A model generated the notes under the pieces. That model was not told the origin of the DNA. It saw only the letters and a program-made list of their open reading frames with translations, and made no database searches. A stretch of 14,061 nucleotides of DNA, taken from NCBI GenBank assembly GCA_036514535.1, contig DATBWZ010000035.1:1-14061 (forward strand). Reading direction: 5' to 3'. Both the position numbers and the translations under genes were made by a program. This DNA comes from DATBWZ01 sp036514535. GTDB taxonomy: Bacteria > JAMCPX01 > DATBWZ01. Of this stretch, positions 1 to 5,738 are shown in pieces; position 1 is the stretch's first letter; each line of letters begins with the position of its first letter.

Positions 1-26
1 ATAAGGGGGAAATGATTTCCTTGCAT
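1..26 (-). CDS. 5' end of an unidentified gene (cut by window edge)
   Basis: An ATG on the minus strand at 26-24 follows a strong ribosome binding site (AGGAGG at 39-34, seven bases from the start) and a plausible promoter at 94-66. Only eight codons lie inside the window (M-Q-G-N-H-F-P-L, then cut), so no product can be named. It lies on the same strand and downstream of the response regulator gene but has its own promoter, so it may be transcribed separately. It could be a partner of the receiver-domain protein, but nothing visible shows that. Confidence 0.6.
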
Positions 27-65
27 TATTCCGCCTCCTAATAAAAATATAACATAATATAAAAT

Positions 66-94
66 ATTATTAACATTAAAAGACTATTTGTCAA
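66..94 (-). promoter_or_regulatory. sigma-70-type promoter for the truncated left-edge gene
   Basis: The minus strand reads TTGACA (94-89, perfect -35), 17 bases, then AATAAT (71-66, a fair -10 with 4 to 5 consensus positions depending on register). The predicted start near 59 leaves a leader of about 33 bases carrying the AGGAGG at 39-34. The sequence between is very AT-rich. The promoter lies just past the stop codon of the response regulator gene. Confidence 0.55.
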
Positions 95-110
95 TACAAT
101 TTTGCTATTC

Positions 111-476
111 TTATTCTGAGAGATATTTCTCTACAATTTTCAGAAGTTCGGTATAACTGATTGGTTTAGTCATAAAGTAATCGCATCCTGCTTTCCTGCA
201 TCTTTCTTCTATATCTTTATTCCCCTTGGCTGTAATAATAATAACCTTTGTATTCTTGAGTGCCTCGTTCTTCTTAATAAACTGACAGACAACATCTCCG
301 TTCATATCAGGCATTGAAACATCAAGCAGAACAACCTTGGGTTTTTCTGTCTGGACCTTCTTTAACGCCTCGGAGCCATTCTTAGCAACAATAATATCAC
401 ATCCTGTTCTTCGTAACAGGATGGATTCAAGTTTTAAAACGGTCTCCATATCATCTGCAATTAGAATTTTTGGCAC
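111..476 (-). CDS. single-domain response regulator (CheY-like receiver)
   Basis: This 121-residue protein is a stand-alone receiver domain of two-component signalling and would be cytoplasmic. All key residues are present: acidic pair D8/D9, phospho-acceptor D52 in LLDVSMPDMNG, T82 in the IIITAKG strand and K104 in MTKP. There is no output domain, so it must act by protein contact (CheY- or DivK/Spo0F-like) or as a relay; the kinase is not in the window. The start is GTG at 476-474, chosen because AAGGAG precedes it at a seven-base gap and because the fold begins immediately (PKILIADD). The M50 protease gene lies 65 bases upstream on the same strand. A TATAAT in the gap suggests the regulator also has its own promoter. 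Confidence 0.93.
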   Translation of the reverse strand: MPKILIADDMETVLKLESILLRRTGCDIIVAKNGSEALKKVQTEKPKVVLLDVSMPDMNGDVVCQFIKKNEALKNTKVIIITAKGNKDIEERCRKAGCDYFMTKPISYTELLKIVEKYLSE

Positions 477-504
477 GCTAAGTCTCCTTCTTTACCGCAT
501 TACA

Positions 505-533
505 ATTATACAATAATCAAATTTCATCTCCAA
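505..533 (-). promoter_or_regulatory. possible promoter of the response regulator gene
   Basis: A perfect TATAAT lies on the minus strand at 510-505 in the gap before the GTG start at 476. Seventeen bases upstream is TTGGAG (533-528), which matches only half of the -35 consensus. The call rests on the -10 element and its position. Confidence 0.35.
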
Positions 534-541
534 AAGATTTA

Positions 542-1456
542 TCATCTCAAAGTAAGTTTTATCGGCTCAGGAATAAAACTAAGGACAAATAAAATAATAC
601 CAACAATGCCCAATATCTTTCTCTTTCTGTCAAGCGGCTCAAACGGATACACCGGTTGTGGATGACGAAAACCAATTAAGAGACCAAGAAACGCCCATAC
701 CAGCCACCCTGTCCAGCCTTTAAATCCGAGAACGAACAGAAGAATAAAGGCGAACCTGGATATCCAGCGGTGCCAGCCCCTGCCGAATAACGCATAAGAA
801 ATATGGCCGCCATCCAGCTGTCCGATCGGAATAAGATTGAGGGATGTAACAAAAAGTCCTATCCAGCCAGCATAACCGATTGAGTTTAAAAATATCTGGC
901 TGCCCGCTGGAATCTCTCCTGCAAAAATTCTTTCAATACCATAAAGAATCAAAGAACTTCCAAGCGTTATAGACTGATATCCCTCTGGCAGAGCAGCGAC
1001 AGGCATTACACGGGACGTAGCAATTCCGTACGCAAATACCGGTATAGCAAGAATAGTTCCAAACAGCGGACCAGCAACGCCTATATCAAGCAGGGTTGAG
1101 CTTGTAGTAAATGGCGATTTCATTTTTATAAAAGCACCAAAAGTGCCAACAGAGATGGTTCCGGGAAACACGGGCGCCGGAATAAAGTATGGTAATGTAG
1201 CCGTTACATTGTGATATTCCGAAAGGATGTAATGCCCGAGTTCATGTCCCATCAATATTCCCATCAGTGTAAGCGCAAAGGGCACACCCCTGAGGATCTC
1301 GTCAGGTCGGTTGACTATATCCGCGCCTTCATAGAACGCGCCAGCAAGCAGTGTTGTACAGAGGGTTAATAAAAAAAGTATCAGATTAATTTTGTACCTT
1401 TGCTGTTCCGGCTTCTCTGCATAAATATCGTATATCTTATATCTTTCGCCATTCAT
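542..1456 (-). CDS. site-2 protease family (M50) membrane metalloprotease
   Basis: This polytopic membrane protein of 304 residues has the two signatures of intramembrane zinc metalloproteases: H71-E-L-G-H75 in a hydrophobic helix (about 57-77), and N207-x-x-P210 followed by L214-D215-G-G in a later helix (about 194-217). The two histidines and D215 would bind zinc and E72 is the catalytic acid. Other hydrophobic stretches lie near 27-45, 125-147, 233-262 and 282-298. Family members cleave membrane-anchored substrates such as anti-sigma factors, but no PDZ domain is visible and no substrate is suggested by the neighbours. The layout resembles the large S2P group found in bacteria and plastids (EGY-like); that assignment is inference. 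The ATG at 1456 is preceded by AGAGGT. The stop lies 65 bases before the response regulator gene. Confidence 0.92.
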   Translation of the reverse strand: MNGERYKIYDIYAEKPEQQRYKINLILFLLTLCTTLLAGAFYEGADIVNRPDEILRGVPFALTLMGILMGHELGHYILSEYHNVTATLPYFIPAPVFPGTISVGTFGAFIKMKSPFTTSSTLLDIGVAGPLFGTILAIPVFAYGIATSRVMPVAALPEGYQSITLGSSLILYGIERIFAGEIPAGSQIFLNSIGYAGWIGLFVTSLNLIPIGQLDGGHISYALFGRGWHRWISRFAFILLFVLGFKGWTGWLVWAFLGLLIGFRHPQPVYPFEPLDRKRKILGIVGIILFVLSFIPEPIKLTLR

Positions 1457-1482
1457 AAATTTACCTCTATAACATTATTTTT

Positions 1483-1505
1483 AGCCCCCGAGCCGACTTG
1501 AACGG
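1483..1505 (-). repeat. exact 23-bp copy of the tRNA-Arg 3' end
   Basis: This segment is identical to 1648-1670, the last 23 bases of the tRNA-Arg gene (T loop, 3' half of the T stem, acceptor strand and discriminator base), in the same orientation and 165 bp away. Identity stops abruptly on both sides and no matching 5' half of a tRNA is nearby. A duplicated tRNA 3' end is the usual mark of site-specific integration into a tRNA gene (attL/attR), but no integrase is visible. A remnant of a partial tRNA duplication is the main alternative. Confidence 0.75.
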
Positions 1506-1516
1506 ACCAACCTTTT

Positions 1517-1568
1517 CCCCCTGAGGGGGTTCTGAGGAGCTCCGCCCCTCAGCGGTTGCTCCGCAACC
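1517..1568 (-). repeat. cluster of three GC-rich hairpins between the tRNA-end repeats
   Basis: Three adjacent inverted repeats lie in a GC-rich island. The first is 1554-1568, six perfect pairs (GGTTGC/GCAACC) with a GGA loop on the minus strand. The second is 1532-1552, nine pairs including one G-U (CTGAGG/CCTCAG outer part) also with a GGA loop on the minus strand. The third is 1517-1529, CCCCC/GGGGG around a three-base loop. The second pairs better on the minus strand (G-U there, A-C on plus), which suggests a minus-strand RNA if it is transcribed, downstream of tRNA-Arg. It may be a dispersed palindromic repeat, a processed RNA or part of a small mobile remnant. The rest of the 1506-1647 spacer holds no convincing reading frame. 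Confidence 0.6.
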
Positions 1569-1647
1569 TGCTCCCCGCTCCCCCTGGTCGGCCTGCTCTC
1601 AGGCTTCCCATGATGGAGAACAAAACCGGAGCTTTTAACTTTTCAAA

Positions 1648-1670
1648 AGCCCCCGAGCCGACTTGAACGG
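1648..1670 (-). repeat. tRNA-Arg copy of the 23-bp direct repeat
   Basis: This is the member of the 23-bp pair that forms the 3' end of the intact tRNA-Arg gene; the other is at 1483-1505. The two enclose 142 bp of GC-rich, hairpin-bearing DNA. If this is an integration scar, this copy would be the attachment site that restores the tRNA. Confidence 0.7.
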
Positions 1671-1721
1671 CCGACCTAGGGATTAGGAATCCCTTGCTCT
1701 ATCCTGCTGAGCTACGGGGGC
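1648..1721 (-). tRNA. tRNA-Arg (anticodon CCT)
   Basis: The minus strand folds into a complete 74-base cloverleaf. The acceptor pairs GCCCCCG with CGGGGGC (7 pairs). The D arm is GCTC/GAGC with a nine-base loop containing GGA, and the anticodon arm is AGGGA/TCCCT around TTCCTAA, giving anticodon CCT for codon AGG. The variable loop has five bases and the T arm is GGCCG/CGGCT with loop TTCAAGT. The D-loop base after the two invariant Gs is A (A20), an arginine identity element in characterised bacterial systems. The 3' CCA is not encoded. The discriminator is T, unusual because bacterial tRNA-Arg normally has A or G there. The gene is divergent from the TPR gene, and its last 23 bases recur at 1483-1505. 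Confidence 0.93.
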
Positions 1722-1825
1722 ATACCTTCAAATCAGTCTAAATTTTATACCAATATGAAATAAATGTGAAGATAAATTTAACATACCTATTGCATTTATT
1801 GATTAATTGTGTTAAAAAAATCTTG

Positions 1826-3688
1826 ATGTCAAGAGTTTATTTTTTTGTCTTTTTTTTACTTTTGGGGCTGTGTCCCCCTTCCTATTCCCAGGAATCGGAT
1901 GATCCGAATACAAAGATAATACAGATATGGCAGATGTTTGTCCGGCAGAATTCCGATGCGCAACAACCAAATACCGATGGATTGGAAATAATCCGCACGG
2001 AATTGCTGAATGCGGGAACACATTCACATCAATACCTTACATTTGCGGCAACCAGAGAAGCAGAAAGACAGGCAACAAAAGGTAATATTGCCCTTGCATT
2101 TAATCTGCTTGATTTTGCAATTGAGGTATCCGGTGATTTCTATCCCGAGCCGTATTTTGTTTCTGCAAAATTCTTTATAAAATACAAACATGACTTCCTT
2201 TCCTATCTCAGCAGGACAGTTGATGGAATAATGCCCTATTTCAACAATATCCTCTATCTGACAGAAGCAACAGGAAACATTATTATAGTAGTTCTTTTAT
2301 CCATTGCTTTTTCATCCCTCATTTTTATATTCATAATGTTTATAAAATATATTACAGCAATACTTCATGATTTCGGCGATCTCTTTCCCGGTTTTGTTCC
2401 AAGGTTTTCTACCTCCATACTTGCTCTGCTCCTTTTAGTTGCCCCTTTGATTTTCAATGCGGGGGCGATAGTGATTATTCTCTGGTGGATACTTATCCTG
2501 GGTGGATATGCTACGGTAAAGGAAAAAACTATCCTTGTCGTCCCGCTGTTTGTCTTTCTTGTTTCTCCATTATTGCTTAACTTCTTTGGCTCTTTTATAG
2601 TTTCAGCCTCTAATTTAGGACTAAGAGAAATGGAGTTGCTCCGAACAGGTTACTGGGATAAAAATATAATCAAGGATATCGAAAAACTTGTGGAAAAAGA
2701 ACCATTAAACCGAAATCTAAAATATTCCCTTGCTTATGTTTACAAAAAAGCGGGCAGATACAGTGAATCAATAGAAATTTATAATCTTCTGCTCGCAAAA
2801 GACAACAGAAATTCAGATATTCTGAACAATTTGGGTGTTCAGCTGATAGCACAGAAGAAAATAGACGAAGCAGAGAAGATATTCAGAAAAGGAATTGAAA
2901 TATCTCCTGGTTCAGGCGAAATCCATTATAATTTGGCGCAGATACTGCTCTTTAGGGATCCGCTTGGAACGGAGGGCGAAAATGAATTAAACATGGCAAA
3001 AGATGCTTCTCCGGAAAAGATTTCCTATTATACAAAAATATTTGATCCTAATAATATCAATAGGAGCGCCATGGATATACCTTTAAGCAAATGGACGCTT
3101 CTCGGGGAGTTTTTCAGTTATTCCACCGAAAAGTCTGAATTGTTTGTTCCGGCATTCACAGCGGCGACAAAAATTTCATCAGTTTGGATGGTTGCTGTTC
3201 TATGTATCATAGGAATTGCCGGATTGATTATATTGCATTTTGTCAGACTGAAATACAATCTGTTTTCGGGATACTGCGTCAGATGCGGCAGGGTTGCCTG
3301 CAGAAGATGCAATTTGGATAAGGACAACGCCAGATACTGCAATAAATGCGAGAGCATATACATAACTAAAATAGTAACTGACCAAAAACAGATAATGCAG
3401 ATTGAAAAAAGGGGCGCATTTTTAAGATCAACAAGAAACAGCATCCTGAGGTTTTTAAACCTTATTTTACCTGGTTCAGGAGCGATATACAAAAACGCAA
3501 CTATTTCAGGCGCGCTGATCCTGGCGGGCATCTCTGCAGTAGCGATAAAAATAGCGTTAAAGAGCGGGATTATATCCTATAACCTTGATATCCAACTAAT
3601 TCCGCTGTTTTGGAAGAATATTGTAATGGGATGTATGATAGGGGTTTTATTCCTCGCAGCGCAGATCTTATATCGGAGGAATAAATGA
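1826..3688 (+). CDS. multi-pass membrane TPR protein with three-CxxC zinc-binding module, function unknown
   Basis: This large membrane protein (620 residues from the ATG at 1826) heads the phoH operon. From that start: a signal peptide (about 1-21), a helical region (22-148), hydrophobic segments at about 151-173, 195-227 and 234-259, two clear TPR repeats plus a weaker third (about 297-396), a membrane segment (453-474), a cysteine module, and two C-terminal hydrophobic stretches (about 541-580, 591-616). The cysteines are C484-x-x-C487, C492-x-x-C495 and C505-x-x-C508, suited to one or two zinc ions. Predicted topology puts the TPRs outside and the zinc module inside. An in-frame GTG at 1766 would add 20 residues; ATG 1826 is preferred because a typical signal peptide follows at once. 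Neither start has a good ribosome site. A weak promoter (TTGCAT at 1790, 17 bases, TAAAAA at 1813) lies just upstream. I do not recognise a named family; TPRs suggest assembly or scaffolding. Confidence 0.85.
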   Translation: MSRVYFFVFFLLLGLCPPSYSQESDDPNTKIIQIWQMFVRQNSDAQQPNTDGLEIIRTELLNAGTHSHQYLTFAATREAERQATKGNIALAFNLLDFAIEVSGDFYPEPYFVSAKFFIKYKHDFLSYLSRTVDGIMPYFNNILYLTEATGNIIIVVLLSIAFSSLIFIFIMFIKYITAILHDFGDLFPGFVPRFSTSILALLLLVAPLIFNAGAIVIILWWILILGGYATVKEKTILVVPLFVFLVSPLLLNFFGSFIVSASNLGLREMELLRTGYWDKNIIKDIEKLVEKEPLNRNLKYSLAYVYKKAGRYSESIEIYNLLLAKDNRNSDILNNLGVQLIAQKKIDEAEKIFRKGIEISPGSGEIHYNLAQILLFRDPLGTEGENELNMAKDASPEKISYYTKIFDPNNINRSAMDIPLSKWTLLGEFFSYSTEKSELFVPAFTAATKISSVWMVAVLCIIGIAGLIILHFVRLKYNLFSGYCVRCGRVACRRCNLDKDNARYCNKCESIYITKIVTDQKQIMQIEKRGAFLRSTRNSILRFLNLILPGSGAIYKNATISGALILAGISAVAIKIALKSGIISYNLDIQLIPLFWKNIVMGCMIGVLFLAAQILYRRNK

Positions 3689-4749
3689 AAGGTTCGCTTA
3701 AAAATACATCCTTTCAGGAACTGATCACAAATCTGGCTGGGGACCAGAAAACAGGGGTTTTGAAAATAAGATCCGGTAAAGTCTGCCGCAGGATAATTTT
3801 TAAAGAAGGTTCCATTGTCTACTCAATTGAGGAATCCGTCAGGGACCTTGGCGAAGAACTGTTAAAATGGGAACCGTCACTAAACGTGCACAGGGAGAGG
3901 ATAAAATCCGAAGCAGAGAAGGGATTCAATTTACTAATAGAATATTTATCTGGAACAGGGGTTATTGATATATCTTCACTGAGAAATTTTTTATACATAA
4001 ACACAAAAAATCTGATATTCGGCTGCGCCCTCTTGAAAAAAGGCGATTTTGAATTTACCGAAGAAGCCGTAGATTATAATCCATCGGTTTTCTCTCTCGT
4101 AAACACTGACTTTATGAATATGGAAACAGCAAAGATTAGAGACGAATGGATTCATGTAAGCAGTTTTTATCCCGGTGATAGCTTTATCATTTCAAAAATA
4201 GAAGGGGACCAAAAAATTTCTTCCGAAGGACTTACAGAAGCAGAAAAAAATATTCTTGATAAAAGCGACGGAGTAAGTACATCTCTTGAAATAATCTCCA
4301 AAACCCGTCTGCCGCAAATTGAAGCCAAGATTGCGCTGTCATGGCTGAACCAGAAACAACTCATAAAAATTAAAGCAGGCGAAAAGAAGCGCGCAATAAA
4401 CCTCAGCGCTGTCAAGAGGGGAATACTTCAGGGAATCTCCGCTATTATCATCATGTTTTTAGTATTTTTTGGACTATTAATCTCACCGCTCAATCCCGGT
4501 AAAAACACGCATTCTCCCATTAAGGTTAAGACCAACACCATTCTGCAAAACATAAGTTCCTTGCAAAAACAGAAAATCGCATTTGCCATAGAGGTTTACA
4601 GGTGGGAGACAGGACATTATCCTAATTCATTAAATGATCTAGTAGCATCCAAATTGCTTTTCAAAGATGATTTGACATATCCCTGGGTAGGAGTATATTA
4701 TTATAATATGAACCAAGAGGGTTTTATACTTCTTGATCCCAGGAGGTAA
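3685..4749 (+). CDS. DUF4388 (PATAN-like) protein with membrane anchor and pseudopilin-like C-terminus
   Basis: The 354-residue protein starts MKGSLKNTSFQELI and continues with the pattern of DUF4388/PATAN domains (about 1-130, including GVLKIRSG and IIFKEGSIVYS), which in known proteins sit in signalling regulators. Residues about 180-230 look like a small winged-helix segment (inference). One membrane helix spans about 246-267. The tail (287-352) resembles the globular part of type II secretion pseudopilins: a helix with AIEVYRWETGHYP, then a short strand region ending ILLDPRR. A cytoplasmic sensor would thus be joined to an extracytoplasmic pseudopilin-like domain. The ATG overlaps the previous stop by four bases and follows GGAGGA at 3675-3680, so the pair is translationally coupled. 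The end of this gene contains the ribosome site of phoH. Function unknown. Confidence 0.85.
   Translation: MKGSLKNTSFQELITNLAGDQKTGVLKIRSGKVCRRIIFKEGSIVYSIEESVRDLGEELLKWEPSLNVHRERIKSEAEKGFNLLIEYLSGTGVIDISSLRNFLYINTKNLIFGCALLKKGDFEFTEEAVDYNPSVFSLVNTDFMNMETAKIRDEWIHVSSFYPGDSFIISKIEGDQKISSEGLTEAEKNILDKSDGVSTSLEIISKTRLPQIEAKIALSWLNQKQLIKIKAGEKKRAINLSAVKRGILQGISAIIIMFLVFFGLLISPLNPGKNTHSPIKVKTNTILQNISSLQKQKIAFAIEVYRWETGHYPNSLNDLVASKLLFKDDLTYPWVGVYYYNMNQEGFILLDPRR
4741..4747 (+). promoter_or_regulatory. ribosome binding site that decides the phoH TTG start
   Basis: AGGAGGT at 4741-4747 covers the last codons and stop of the preceding gene and lies ten bases before the TTG at 4758. It supports the TTG start because no in-frame ATG lies nearby upstream. 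Confidence 0.75.
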
Positions 4750-4757
4750 TCAGCTTT

Positions 4758-5738
4758 TTGAAGGCATCCCCTGCTCCTCTTTCTACATCAGAGTTTACCG
4801 TAGAATCAAATGAGATTGCCCGCGTTTTGTTTGGCGAACACGAAAATAATCTCAAAGTAATTGAAAGCACCTTAAAAACCCGTATATATACACGTGGCAC
4901 AAAGGTTATAATTGAAGGTGAGGATGCAAAAGCAGAATTAACGCAAAATCTGCTTAATCAGTTAATCCAGCTTATAAAAAAGGGTATTTCTCCGACAGCC
5001 ACTGATATTGAACTGGCTGCAAGGCTGATAATTGACGACAACGAAATATCTCTCGGGGAACTATTTACCGATACGATTCTCTTTTCCACAAGCAGAAAAA
5101 GGATAACGCCGAGAACCAGAAACCAGAAAAAATATGTAGAAGCCATAAGAGAATATGATATCGTTTTTGGCATTGGGCCGGCAGGAACAGGCAAGACATA
5201 TCTCGCAATGTCTATGGCTGTCAACGCCCTTTTAAAAAAACAGGTTGATAAAATAATCCTTACAAGACCGGCGGTAGAAGCAGGCGAAAAACTGGGGTTT
5301 TTACCCGGGGACATGTATGAAAAGGTGAATCCTTATCTCCGGCCCCTTTATGATGCGCTCCATGATATGATGGAATACGAAAAAGCTTACAGATTGATGG
5401 AGCGCGGAACTATAGAGGTGGCACCTCTTGCTTTCATGAGAGGAAGGACGCTTCACTCGGCCTTTGTTATTCTTGATGAAGCGCAAAATACGACCACAGA
5501 ACAGATGAAAATGTTTCTGACCCGTCTTGGGCTTGATTCAAAAGCTGTGATAACAGGAGATATAACGCAGACTGACCTGCCGCAGGGAAAGGTTTCCGGA
5601 CTTGCGGAAGCATATGAAATCATGAAAGGCATCCAGGGAATTGCTTTTATTTTCTTTGATGAACATGATGTTGTAAGACACAGGCTTGTCCAGGAAATCA
5701 TCAGGGCATACGATCAGAAAAACCATAATAATGCATAA
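4758..5738 (+). CDS. phoH: PhoH family ATPase
   Basis: This 326-residue cytoplasmic protein is of the usual PhoH/PhoL length. It has an N-terminal RNA-binding-like region (about 20-95) and then a P-loop ATPase domain. The Walker A is G140-P-A-G-T-G-K146-T147 and the Walker B is V-I-L-D240-E241-A-Q-N. Other family signatures are LTRPAVEAGEKLGFLPGD and the ITGDITQTDLPQG stretch (about 265-277). PhoH proteins are linked to RNA metabolism and commonly sit next to ybeY, as here. The start is TTG with a good AGGAGGT ten bases ahead. The stop overlaps the most likely start of the following pgpH-type gene by eight bases. Identification is firm; the substrate is not known for the family in detail. Confidence 0.96.
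   Translation: MKASPAPLSTSEFTVESNEIARVLFGEHENNLKVIESTLKTRIYTRGTKVIIEGEDAKAELTQNLLNQLIQLIKKGISPTATDIELAARLIIDDNEISLGELFTDTILFSTSRKRITPRTRNQKKYVEAIREYDIVFGIGPAGTGKTYLAMSMAVNALLKKQVDKIILTRPAVEAGEKLGFLPGDMYEKVNPYLRPLYDALHDMMEYEKAYRLMERGTIEVAPLAFMRGRTLHSAFVILDEAQNTTTEQMKMFLTRLGLDSKAVITGDITQTDLPQGKVSGLAEAYEIMKGIQGIAFIFFDEHDVVRHRLVQEIIRAYDQKNHNNA

Noticed and set aside
1517..1529. C5/G5 hairpin as an intrinsic terminator of the tRNA transcript
   Set aside because: On the minus strand the stem is followed by AAAAGG rather than a T run, so it does not fit a standard terminator.
1483..1721. A group I intron or a split tRNA-Arg, as known for tRNA-Arg(CCT) in some bacteria
   Set aside because: The tRNA at 1648-1721 is complete and uninterrupted; the second copy holds only the 3' end and lies outside the gene.
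3118..3531. Open frame of 137 codons antisense to the TPR gene
   Set aside because: It lies wholly opposite a well-supported coding region, lacks a ribosome site and its translation looks like no known protein; the same holds for other antisense frames over phoH, lnt and amtB.
5686..5730. TTG start of the 7TM-HD protein at 5686
   Set aside because: It would overlap phoH by 53 bases without any ribosome site; ATG 5731 or 5740 fit the family start better.
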